Shown here piece after piece: positions 6,590 to 13,710 of a stretch of DNA of 13,710 bases. Position numbers and translations under genes: made by a program. The DNA is taken from NCBI GenBank assembly GCA_903912435.1, contig CAIWHI010000814.1, positions 1 through 13,710 on the forward strand, read 5' to 3'. Within the stretch, counting starts at the first letter, position 1, and each line of letters opens with the position of its first letter. Under the pieces are notes generated by a model, which was given only the letters and a program-made list of their open reading frames with translations, did not search any database and had not been told where the DNA came from. This DNA is from an uncultured Bacteroidota bacterium. GTDB taxonomy: Bacteria; Bacteroidota; Bacteroidia; Chitinophagales; Chitinophagaceae.

Positions 6590-8614
6590 ATGTCTATTGC
6601 GGCTAATCCGCGCCAATATGTCATTAGCTTCATATTTATAGGCGTTGCGTCTATAATACTGATACGTCTTTTTTTTCTTCAGAACTTTGAAGCTAAGTAC
6701 AAAATCCTGGCCAATGATATAGCTATTTATAAAAAAGTAGTTTATCCCCCACGTGGTGTTATCCTCGACCGCAAGGGCAAGGAAATGCTGTCTAATAATG
6801 CAGTATACGACCTTATGGTTACCCCCCATAATATCCCTAAGAACTTCGATACCCTGCAGTTTTGTGCAGTGCTCGATATTCAGCGCAGTAACTATAACAG
6901 CATTATGAGGCGGGTACAGGAGCGGAATATTGATGTGCGCCAGAGTACCTTTATGGAGCAGCTAAGCCAGGAACAAACTGCAAAATTCAAGGAAAACCAA
7001 TACATGTTCCCTGGCTTCGACCTTTTGGAACGTAATATCAGGGAATATAAAAATGCCAGTGCGGGTATGGTTTTGGGGTATATAGGTGAGGTTTCGCCCG
7101 AAATGCTGAAGCGCCCCAGATACACATCCTACCACCAGGGCGACTATGCCGGACTAAGTGGTATTGAGTGGCAATATGAGGAAGTGCTCCGCGGGCAGCG
7201 TGGCGTGCACTATCTGGAAAGAGATAAATTCAACAGGCCAAGAGACCCCTATAAGGAAGGGAAACTAGATAGCCAGGAAATTTCAGGCAAACAGTTAGAC
7301 CTCTACCTGGATGCTGATTTACAAGAATATGCCGAAAAACTTATGGCTAATAAGATAGGCAGTGTAGTAGCTATAGACCCCCAAACCGGTGGCATCCTTA
7401 CCATGGTGAGTAGTCCTACCTACGACCCAAATCTACTTAGAGGTAGGGAACGTGCCAAAAACTATGCAGCCCTATATAGGGAACCTACCCGCCCATTATT
7501 TAATAGGGCAACCCAGGCTATGTACCCACCTGGTTCTACTATAAAACCAATGACAGGACTTGTGGCACTAGCAGTTGGTGCAATTACGCCTTCATTTGGA
7601 CTGGGCTGTTTTGGTAGCTACAACTATTGTAGCCGGCCCATAAAATGTGAGCACAAAGATGCTGGCCATGCCTCTAACTTTAGGTTGGCGCTTGCTCACT
7701 CCTGTAATTCCTATTTCTGCCATATATTCAGAATGACCATTGACTACAAAAGTTTCAAAAATGTAAAGGAAGGCCTACAGACATGGCACGACTTTTATAG
7801 CAGCTTTAGTTATGGCCGTCAAACTGGTATTGATATACCCTTTGAAGGCAAAGGTGCCTTACCTGACACCAATACCTATAACAAAATGTACCGGGGCGTA
7901 TGGAACTCATGTACTGTAGTATTCGTAGGTATGGGCCAGGGTGAGTTATTATTGACTCCCCTGCAAATGGCTAATGGTATGTGTATCATTGCCAATAAGG
8001 GTTATTATTATACACCCCATTTTGTGAGGGCTATAGGTAAAAATGAAAATGATACCTTGCTGAAAAAATACCATGAAAAACATGTGGTATTGAATATTCC
8101 TGATAGTACATTTAGTATTGTGCAGCAGGCAATGCAGGATGTGGTAGAGAGTGGTACTGCTGCAGGTGCTAAAGTGGAAGGGATTACCATTTGTGCAAAA
8201 ACAGGTACTGCCGAAAATAAGGCAATTGTAAACGGCGAGGTAATAAAAATGCAGAACCACTCTATGTTTGTGGCTTTTGCACCCAGAGAAAACCCCAAGA
8301 TTGCTATTGCCGTTGCCATTGAGAATGCAGGCTTCGGTGCCACCTGGGCTGCCCCTATTGCCAGCTTACTAATAGAAAAGTACCTAAAGGATAGTGTGAC
8401 CTACAAAAGAAAAGCTATAGAGGACAAAATGATGGGTGCTCATCTTATTAATAAGTATGTTTATACTATCGATTCGGTACTCCGCCGCCGTGATGCTATG
8501 GTTTATGAAAATAAAATGAGGAAGAGATATGTAACCGATAGCACCAAGAGGGCTACAGATAGCACAATGGCAATTAGATGGCTGGAAGCGAGATTGAGGA
8601 GGAGTAAGAAGTAA
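6590..8614 (+). CDS. mrdA: Penicillin-binding protein 2 (peptidoglycan DD-transpeptidase)
   Basis: This class B PBP cross-links peptidoglycan in the periplasm during side-wall elongation, together with RodA. With the start at 6590 it has 674 residues. The in-frame ATG at 6533 would add 19 residues upstream of the usual N-terminus and of the predicted transcript. Order: short cytoplasmic tail, membrane anchor (about 10-29), the N-terminal signature PPRGVILDRKG (53-63), then the transpeptidase domain with STIK (active Ser316), SCN (371-373) and KTG (537-539). All catalytic motifs are intact. Between STIK and SCN is a cluster of C340, C347, C353, H355, H360 and H370; a zinc site is known in this part of E. 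coli PBP2, so metal binding is possible. The C-terminal tail is basic. rodA follows after 270 nt; mreBCD genes do not adjoin it within this window. Confidence 0.93.
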   Translation: MSIAANPRQYVISFIFIGVASIILIRLFFLQNFEAKYKILANDIAIYKKVVYPPRGVILDRKGKEMLSNNAVYDLMVTPHNIPKNFDTLQFCAVLDIQRSNYNSIMRRVQERNIDVRQSTFMEQLSQEQTAKFKENQYMFPGFDLLERNIREYKNASAGMVLGYIGEVSPEMLKRPRYTSYHQGDYAGLSGIEWQYEEVLRGQRGVHYLERDKFNRPRDPYKEGKLDSQEISGKQLDLYLDADLQEYAEKLMANKIGSVVAIDPQTGGILTMVSSPTYDPNLLRGRERAKNYAALYREPTRPLFNRATQAMYPPGSTIKPMTGLVALAVGAITPSFGLGCFGSYNYCSRPIKCEHKDAGHASNFRLALAHSCNSYFCHIFRMTIDYKSFKNVKEGLQTWHDFYSSFSYGRQTGIDIPFEGKGALPDTNTYNKMYRGVWNSCTVVFVGMGQGELLLTPLQMANGMCIIANKGYYYTPHFVRAIGKNENDTLLKKYHEKHVVLNIPDSTFSIVQQAMQDVVESGTAAGAKVEGITICAKTGTAENKAIVNGEVIKMQNHSMFVAFAPRENPKIAIAVAIENAGFGATWAAPIASLLIEKYLKDSVTYKRKAIEDKMMGAHLINKYVYTIDSVLRRRDAMVYENKMRKRYVTDSTKRATDSTMAIRWLEARLRRSKK

Positions 8615-8618
8615 TTTC

Positions 8619-8741
8619 AAGTAGAAAGTAGAAAGTAGTAAGTAGAAAGTAGTAAGTAGTAAGTAGAAAGTAATAAGTAGAAAGATGGGCGGGAACTAGA
8701 TATTAGATAGTAAATAGTAATTAGTAATTAGTAATTAGTAG
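8619..8741. repeat. Heptanucleotide repeat arrays between mrdA and rodA
   Basis: Nine contiguous 7-bp units (AAGTAGA or AAGTAGT, one AAGTAAT) run from 8619 to 8681. After a short break, a second set of about six 7-bp units (ATAGTAA / TTAGTAA type) runs from 8700 to 8741. Seven is not a multiple of three and the units are rich in TAG and TAA, so stops occur in all forward frames: this is non-coding. Unit number could vary by replication slippage. Confidence 0.85.
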
Positions 8742-8850
8742 AATTTGGAGTTTAGTAGTTTTTGGTAAGAAGGGTTTAGTTTCTAATTCATAATTTGATA
8801 GAATGAGTTTATAGAGAATGAATACTCTACCTAATACCCCAAAAGGGACT

Positions 8851-8878
8851 TTTTGAATTTTTAATTTTGAATTTTTAA
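8851..8878 (+). repeat. Perfect 14-bp tandem duplication upstream of rodA
   Basis: TTTTGAATTTTTAA occurs twice head to tail, ending 6 nt before the rodA ATG. The junction creates TAATTTTG (8862-8869), a match to the -7 consensus, but I see no TTTG at -33, so promoter activity is uncertain. Just upstream is an imperfect inverted sequence, AAAAGGGACTTTT (8841-8853). Confidence 0.6.
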
Positions 8879-8884
8879 TTAATC

Positions 8885-10231
8885 ATGACCTCATTAGGTA
8901 AGGCTTTATTTTATAGAATAGATGGCGTAGTGCTTTTGCTCTATGTGCTACTAGTGGCTATTGGCATTAGCGCAGTTTATTCGGTGGAGCATCATGTGGG
9001 CGACCTTACTTTCTTCATGATGAATAAAAGCTACATGAAACAATTAATCTGGTTCGGATATTCTCTGGGATTCGGGTTTATTATATTACTCACCGATAGT
9101 AAGTTCTTTTCTTCCTTTGCTTTTTTATTGTACACAGCTTGCCTTGCTATATTAGTCATTACCATCTTTGCGGGGGTAGATGTAAAAGGTTCCAGATCAT
9201 GGTTGGGAGTAGGAGGCTTTAAGTTTCAACCGGGTGAAGTCTGTAAAATCTTTACTGCTTTGGCTGTGGCAAAGTTCGTGTCCTTACCAGAAACAAATAT
9301 TGCTATGACAGGGCGGCATGTAATGAAAACCTATAAGGACAGAATTATAGTGGGTGCAATAGCCCTGGTACCCGCCCTTTTAATCATTTTGCAAAAAGAA
9401 ACCGGATTGGCATTGGTCTATTTCTGTTTCCTACTGGCACTTTACCGCGAGGGCTACCCTACAGCCATCTATATTATTGCGTTTTCTACAGTTGCATTGG
9501 TATTGGGGACCCTGCTGATAGAACGAAAAATACTCTTCGTAGTACTTACAGTATTATTCGGACTCATTGCGCTATTAATGCGCCAAACCTTGAGAAGAAA
9601 GCTGATACCCAGGGTTATTATTATTTCAGCCTTTTTATTTTCCATTCTCTTCTCTCAGGTTGCAGTACCCTTTGTGTTTAAGCATGTATTGCAAAGGCAC
9701 CAGATTGACAGGATTTTCGGCACCATAGGCATGGAAGTACCGGACGAGTATGATAAAACAATGGTGGAGGGCGAGGAGAAAAAAGGCAATAGTTCGGAGT
9801 ACAATGTCTTGCAGAGTAAGATAGCCATAGGGTCTGGAGGATTGTTTGGAAAAGGCTTCCTTAATGGAACATCTACCAAAAACCAATTTGTACCTGAGCA
9901 AAGCACCGACTTTATATTTTGTGCAATAGGTGAGCAATTTGGCTTTGTGGGCAGTGCCATTTTGGTCTTAGCTTATTTATCTTTAATGCTAAGAATTGTA
10001 TTTATTGCAGAGCGGCAACGAAGCACATTTACCAGGGTATATGCTTATTGTGTAGCCTGCATTCTCTTCTTTCACTTTGCAGTAAATATATCCATGACCA
10101 TAGGACTTATGCCTGTAATTGGCATCACCCTACCCTTCCTAAGTTATGGAGGGTCTTCATTGATGTCTTTTAGTATACTTATTTTTATCCTGGTGAGGCT
10201 TGATGCCGACAGGCAAACCCTGATACGCTAA
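8885..10231 (+). CDS. rodA: RodA, SEDS-family peptidoglycan glycosyltransferase
   Basis: RodA is an integral membrane protein that polymerises lipid II into glycan strands and works with PBP2. The 448-residue sequence is strongly hydrophobic, with many membrane segments starting at residue 14. It has the SEDS signature PVIGITLPFLSYGGSS (410-425) and the extracytoplasmic catalytic-region motif STDFIF with Asp342, the expected essential acidic residue. It is longer than E. coli RodA (370); part of the extra length is a hydrophobic/basic stretch and the acidic loop DKTMVEGEEKKGN before the catalytic region. The start fits the usual position just before the first helix (RIDGVVLLLYVLL). It lies downstream of mrdA and 10 nt upstream of the hydrolase gene, so the last two are probably co-transcribed. 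Confidence 0.93.
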   Translation: MTSLGKALFYRIDGVVLLLYVLLVAIGISAVYSVEHHVGDLTFFMMNKSYMKQLIWFGYSLGFGFIILLTDSKFFSSFAFLLYTACLAILVITIFAGVDVKGSRSWLGVGGFKFQPGEVCKIFTALAVAKFVSLPETNIAMTGRHVMKTYKDRIIVGAIALVPALLIILQKETGLALVYFCFLLALYREGYPTAIYIIAFSTVALVLGTLLIERKILFVVLTVLFGLIALLMRQTLRRKLIPRVIIISAFLFSILFSQVAVPFVFKHVLQRHQIDRIFGTIGMEVPDEYDKTMVEGEEKKGNSSEYNVLQSKIAIGSGGLFGKGFLNGTSTKNQFVPEQSTDFIFCAIGEQFGFVGSAILVLAYLSLMLRIVFIAERQRSTFTRVYAYCVACILFFHFAVNISMTIGLMPVIGITLPFLSYGGSSLMSFSILIFILVRLDADRQTLIR

Positions 10232-10241
10232 TTATTATTTA

Positions 10242-10991
10242 ATGGCACAGATTTACCCCTTATCTGAAGGCACTTTTACCGTAGGCCACGACAAGCAATT
10301 TACACACTTTACCGTAGGGCAAGATGTGCTCAATGAGCGGCCTGTAGGGTCACTTTTGGTAGAAGTACAACCCTTTCTTATTGTTACAAATAATGACGTA
10401 ATAGTTATTGATACCGGGCTGGGATTTAAAAATGCAGACGGGGTTTTACAAATACATGATAATATCAGGGAGCATGGATATGAACCTGCATCAGTAACCA
10501 AGGTACTCCTGTCGCACTTGCACAAAGACCATGCGGGCTGCCTCATTTTCAATGATTCATCGGGATTAGTTCATACCACTTTCCCAAACGCCGAATATTG
10601 TATTTACCGCCCAGAGGCTGATTATGCCCTTGAAAAAGGATATCCTTCTTATCATCCCGAAGAAATTGAACCACTGCTATCAACGTTACAGGTGAGGTGG
10701 CTTGATGGCGAAACAGGAACTATTGATGGATATATTACCTATACCCATTCAGGTGGTCATTGCCCCCAACATATTGTATTTCTGATAGAAGATGGTGGTG
10801 ATAAAATATTCTATGGTGGCGATGAGGCACCCCAATTGAAGCAAATGAAAATGAGATATGTAGCCCGGTATGACCATGATGGCAAAAAAGCAATGCAGCT
10901 TCGTGAGCAATTTAGCCAGGAGGGACGCTTAAATAAGTGGAAATTCCTCTTTTACCACGATGTAAAATGTCCGGTAGCTACACTTAGCTAA
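10242..10991 (+). CDS. Metallo-beta-lactamase-fold hydrolase
   Basis: The 249-residue cytoplasmic protein has the complete metal-binding set of the MBL superfamily: VIDTG strand, SHLHKDHAG (H92, H94, D96, H97), SGGHCPQH for the next His, GGDEAP supplying the bridging Asp, and a terminal FYHD for the last His. This is a dinuclear metal site, probably zinc. Substrate cannot be read from the sequence; lactonases, thioesterases and other hydrolases share this layout. There is no signal peptide. The gene follows rodA after 10 nt and probably shares its transcript, but I know of no established link to cell-wall synthesis. It converges on the LTxxQ gene, with 11 nt between the stops and no terminator hairpin visible there. 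Confidence 0.87.
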   Translation: MAQIYPLSEGTFTVGHDKQFTHFTVGQDVLNERPVGSLLVEVQPFLIVTNNDVIVIDTGLGFKNADGVLQIHDNIREHGYEPASVTKVLLSHLHKDHAGCLIFNDSSGLVHTTFPNAEYCIYRPEADYALEKGYPSYHPEEIEPLLSTLQVRWLDGETGTIDGYITYTHSGGHCPQHIVFLIEDGGDKIFYGGDEAPQLKQMKMRYVARYDHDGKKAMQLREQFSQEGRLNKWKFLFYHDVKCPVATLS

Positions 10992-11002
10992 AAGAGACAC
11001 CA

Positions 11003-11485
11003 TTAGTGCCTGCGATTATGATCGAACATGTGACCACCAGGATGAGGTGAACCATTTTTACGATCTTTAAGTCTCTGTAATAAAATATGCTTAAACTCGC
11101 GCTCAGCTTGATAAAGGGTAGCCAATTGCGTTGATGATATTACCTTCAGGAAACGGTCATTATACCTGCGTTTCAGGTCAATAACCTGCTGCTGATAATC
11201 CAGATTATCATCCACATACTGCCTGTCGGAGGTCTCATCATTACGCTCTCCATTATTGATATTGAGTTTCTTTTTAAAATCCTGCCTGATACCCCTTAGT
11301 TCCTTTTCGTATTCGTTGTAAACCGGCAAAAAATTCTGCGACTGTTCAATGCTCAAATGCAGCCTGTCGGATATATAGACCATTTTTGCCGCATGTATTT
11401 GTTCCATTTTCCTACCCTCGGGCTGAGCCCAGGATAAATTGGCTGTAAACAATACAATAAACAAAACCTGCAATAACTTTTTCAT
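11003..11485 (-). CDS. Periplasmic LTxxQ (Spy/CpxP-like) protein
   Basis: I place the start at 11485, where MKKLLQVLFIVLF...SWA gives a clean signal peptide with cleavage before Gln21 (160 residues). An in-frame ATG at 11542 would put 19 polar residues before it. The mature protein is helical with two LTxxQ-type motifs: LSIEQ (44-48) followed by FLPVYNEYEKE, and SSTQLATLYQAE further on. This is the layout of small periplasmic proteins related to Spy, CpxP and ZraP, which act as chaperones or stress/metal sensors. The C-terminus is His-rich (PHPGGHMFDHNRRH), which could bind metal. As the last gene of the sigma / anti-sigma operon it is likely part of the envelope-stress circuit. Confidence 0.75.
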   Translation of the reverse strand: MKKLLQVLFIVLFTANLSWAQPEGRKMEQIHAAKMVYISDRLHLSIEQSQNFLPVYNEYEKELRGIRQDFKKKLNINNGERNDETSDRQYVDDNLDYQQQVIDLKRRYNDRFLKVISSTQLATLYQAEREFKHILLQRLKDRKNGSPHPGGHMFDHNRRH

Positions 11486-11560
11486 AATATAATACTTAAA
11501 CCAAAATTCATTTCTAAAACGAGATTTGTAAATCCATTCCAAATCCCAGCCAGATTACAC

Positions 11561-12229
11561 TTACTCTACAATATCCCAACCTGTTTCGTTCAAATATTGC
11601 TCAATATCATTACTCTCAAATACCAAATCACCTACAGTGGTATTTGAAACAATCTTATCAACATCAAGCCTATAAGCACCCTGCACATATTCAACTAACT
11701 CGCTATGTGGCACACCAGCCAGCATGTTATCAGCAACTTCTGGTTTACCTGTAAAATACTTTAGTGAGCCTGCACCTACTGCTAAAACCAACAATGCTGC
11801 AACGGCCCATTTCAAATGCCTACGCCACTTATTAGCTACATACAAAGGTATTTCCCTTTCTTTCCTTTTGATTGCATGCGACTCACCTACTGTAAGCAAT
11901 AATTGCTGAGGCAATTGTTCAAAATAACCTACTGGTGCTGTATAAGGCAATGTCTTAGTGATGTTACCTAAAGTTGCATCATCCTCAATATACAATTTGA
12001 CTTCATTGGCAAATTCTTCGAAATAAGAAACAGGGGTGGTAAATGGCATGTCTTTACCCCAATTAGGCTCATTAATTTCCTCTTCTTCTTCCTTTATTGA
12101 ATTGCAAAGGTGATTAGCGAAATTTTCGAAATACCCTGATGGAACTGAATAAGGCAATTGGGGGTGCATTTCACTCAATACACTTCCCATTTCCATCAAT
12201 TCATCTGATATGTCTTTCCTCTTCTTCAT
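11561..12229 (-). CDS. Membrane anti-sigma-factor-like protein with triple YFE motif
   Basis: The 222-residue protein has a cytoplasmic N-terminal half, one membrane helix (about 139-156, after the basic KWRRHLK) and a periplasmic C-terminal part. The N-terminal half carries three copies of a short motif: LPYSVPSGYFE (25-35), MPFTTPVSYFE (61-71) and LPYTAPVGYFE (94-104), spaced 36 and 33 residues apart and separated by acidic linkers. Such P[YF]..P..YFE segments are known to me from uncharacterised membrane proteins beside ECF sigma genes in Bacteroidota; a sigma-binding role is inferred. It lacks the HxxxCxxC zinc motif of ZAS anti-sigma factors. The gene starts 85 nt after the sigma gene and is followed by the periplasmic LTxxQ protein, a layout expected of a sigma-inhibitor-sensor operon. 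Confidence 0.65.
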   Translation of the reverse strand: MKKRKDISDELMEMGSVLSEMHPQLPYSVPSGYFENFANHLCNSIKEEEEEINEPNWGKDMPFTTPVSYFEEFANEVKLYIEDDATLGNITKTLPYTAPVGYFEQLPQQLLLTVGESHAIKRKEREIPLYVANKWRRHLKWAVAALLVLAVGAGSLKYFTGKPEVADNMLAGVPHSELVEYVQGAYRLDVDKIVSNTTVGDLVFESNDIEQYLNETGWDIVE

Positions 12230-12314
12230 TCTATTATTAAGACGGTATTTATTATTAATAGTTTAATTCCCTGTTAAGGAACGTTTATCATTAAAATTCG
12301 GACTTAAGCCCAAA

Positions 12315-12881
12315 TTAGGTCATCGCCCCTAAAGCTGCTTCAATCTTTTTTGCTGCATGATGGTAAGAGGCTTTAAGTGCCCCTACCGAAGTACCCAGTA
12401 TTCCCGACATCTCTTCATAGGGCATCTCATCGTAGTAGCGTAGGTTAAAAACCAATTTTTGTTTATCAGGCAAACTTTGTATAGCATTCTGCAATTTCCA
12501 TTCTATTTTACCTGGGTCAAAATCAGGCTGGGCCTTCAATTTTTCAGAAAAGTAGTCCTCATTATCATTTATAGACACTGAGGTCCTGCGTTTTTGCTGT
12601 TCTATCCAGGTTAGGGTTTCATTGGTAGCTATACGGTAGAGCCAGGTATACAAATTAGATTCTTCCCTGAATTCACCCAGATTTCGCCATACTTTTATAA
12701 ATACATTCTGCAATATATCATCAGTATCCTCATGCCCCACTACCATCCTTCTTATATGCCAATACAACCGCTCCTGGTACTTCCGCACCAGTTTTGTAAA
12801 AGCAGCATCCTTCATTTTTTCAGCCTTGAAAGATGCCACTAACCAATGGTCATCTATTAACTGGTCTGATACCTCGGGCAT
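12315..12881 (-). CDS. ECF-type RNA polymerase sigma factor (RpoE-like)
   Basis: The 188-residue protein has both conserved ECF regions. Region 2 (about 24-92) contains HEDTDDILQNVFIKVWRN, the core-binding and -10 recognition segment, and TWLYRIATNE. Region 4 (about 130-182) contains LPDKQKLVFNLRYYDEMPYE and a helix-turn-helix at MSGILGTSVGALKASYHHA, binding the -35 region. The linker is short with no extra domain. The downstream membrane protein is the likely anti-sigma factor. No consensus housekeeping promoter was found upstream; autoregulated transcription is possible but not shown. It lies 97 nt after the end of the DUF885 peptidase gene on the same strand. Confidence 0.9.
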   Translation of the reverse strand: MPEVSDQLIDDHWLVASFKAEKMKDAAFTKLVRKYQERLYWHIRRMVVGHEDTDDILQNVFIKVWRNLGEFREESNLYTWLYRIATNETLTWIEQQKRRTSVSINDNEDYFSEKLKAQPDFDPGKIEWKLQNAIQSLPDKQKLVFNLRYYDEMPYEEMSGILGTSVGALKASYHHAAKKIEAALGAMT

Positions 12882-12978
12882 TTATTTGTATCCTTTAGCT
12901 TTAAGACAATAATTGAATCTCAAGGTTTAAACAACACACTCCTTAACAGTGCATTATGGTTGTTAAACATTGTTAAAA

Positions 12979-13710
12979 TCACTTTTGCGTTTGGTACCAA
13001 TCAGCCATTTTCTCCTTGAGTATATTCAATGGCACGCAACCATCTTTCAATACCTCATCGTGAAAAGATGAAATACTGAATTTGGGACCAAGAAGTTGCC
13101 TGTACTTTTCCCTTTCAGCAGTAATTGCCATTTGCCCTATCTTATAACTAAGTGCCTGCCCCGGTATGGCCATATACCGCTCAATTTCGGCAGTTGCATC
13201 TCCTTCACTTATCAATTCATGGGCCATCATATACTTTATGGCTTCTTCCCTACTCATACCCTTATAATGCAGCCCAATATCCACCACCAGCCTTATTGCC
13301 CTGTGTATACCATCACTTAAGTGGCCAAAATACTGGTAAGGGTCATTGTAGACTCCCAAATCCTTACCCAGGGTTTCGCAATAATGGGCCCAGCCCTCGC
13401 CATAGGCACCATACCACAAGAAACGGCGGAAGGTAGGTAGGTTCTTATTTTCTTGCTGCAAAGAAATCTGATAGTGGTGGCCAGGTATTGCCTCATGAAG
13501 AAACAAAGTAGTCATGCCAGTATAGTTGAACCTGGTAGCGTCAAGAATAGGCACATAAAAAATCCCAGGTCTGGTGCCATCCCCTGAACCTTGATTATAT
13601 TCGGCGCTGGCGGATGCGGCCCTGAATGCTTCGGTTTGCCTGATGGTAAATTCTGTTTTGGGGGTATTATTAAACAACTTTTTCAGTTGGGGTTCTTCAT
13701 CCTTCTTAAT
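12979..13710 (-). CDS. DUF885-family metallopeptidase-like protein (5' end beyond window)
   Basis: The frame is open to the window edge (13710); the 243 visible residues are the C-terminal part of a family whose members are usually about 550-600 residues. The visible part contains HEAIPGHHYQ (encoded at 13468-13497), the HExxPGH zinc motif of the DUF885 group, and downstream EGWAHYCE, which supplies a probable Glu ligand. The segment GIFYVPILDATRFNY precedes the zinc site, as in relatives. The substrate is not known from the sequence; peptidase activity is inferred from the motif. Members are usually secreted, but the N-terminus is not visible. A possible TTG start at 13677 is not credible because the frame continues upstream. 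Confidence 0.87.
   Translation of the reverse strand: MKKDEEPQLKKLFNNTPKTEFTIRQTEAFRAASASAEYNQGSGDGTRPGIFYVPILDATRFNYTGMTTLFLHEAIPGHHYQISLQQENKNLPTFRRFLWYGAYGEGWAHYCETLGKDLGVYNDPYQYFGHLSDGIHRAIRLVVDIGLHYKGMSREEAIKYMMAHELISEGDATAEIERYMAIPGQALSYKIGQMAITAEREKYRQLLGPKFSISSFHDEVLKDGCVPLNILKEKMADWYQTQK

Noticed and set aside
8619..8741. Repeat array considered as CRISPR
   Set aside because: Units are 7 bp with no spacers, and no cas genes are present.
11486..11542. ATG at 11542 as start of the LTxxQ protein
   Set aside because: It would place a polar 19-residue extension before a typical signal peptide; Met at 11485 is a better start.

Overview
The window comes from a low-G+C member of the Bacteroidota, probably Chitinophagales or a relative. 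A secreted protein ends in a type IX secretion (T9SS) C-terminal sorting domain. Four promoter candidates fit the Bacteroidota pattern TTTG - 17 to 20 nt - TAnnTTTG. Shine-Dalgarno sequences are weak or absent, and the ECF sigma / anti-sigma / LTxxQ-protein operon is of the kind common in this phylum. Species-level assignment is not possible from the sequence alone.

Layout. Positions 2-367 (+) hold the 3' end of an unrecognised gene. Positions 454-1965 (-) encode a lipoprotein-like protein with one CxxCH haem motif. After a divergent intergenic region, 2494-4275 (+) encodes a secreted beta-propeller-type protein with a T9SS sorting domain. The stretch 4305-6402 looks like an accessory island built against the 3' end of a tRNA-Gln(TTG) gene (6332-6402, -). 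A 60-nt element that forms the tRNA terminator (R1) recurs as diverged copies R2 and R3. R1 and R2 bracket a two-gene HEPN operon (5150-6240, -). R2 and R3 bracket a small lipoprotein gene (4415-4930, -). A decayed fragment of the tRNA-Gln 3' half sits beside R2. No recombinase gene is visible.

Positions 6590-10991 (+) are core cell-wall genes: mrdA (PBP2) and rodA, the transpeptidase/glycosyltransferase pair of the elongation machinery, then a metallo-beta-lactamase-fold hydrolase 10 nt after rodA. Between mrdA and rodA lies a 7-bp repeat array. Positions 11003-12881 (-) form a regulatory operon: ECF sigma factor, membrane anti-sigma-like protein carrying three copies of a PY..P..YFE motif, and a periplasmic LTxxQ (Spy/CpxP-like) protein. 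The window ends inside a DUF885-family metallopeptidase gene (12979-13710, -).

The best candidate for an undescribed system is the HEPN protein with its translationally coupled, unrecognised partner. Its promoter uses the tRNA-Gln terminator T-tract as its -33 element and predicts an almost leaderless mRNA. Its 3' end is closed by a duplicated copy of the same terminator. The arrangement suggests repeated insertion of small cargo units at the tRNA-Gln terminator. All similarity counts here were made by eye.
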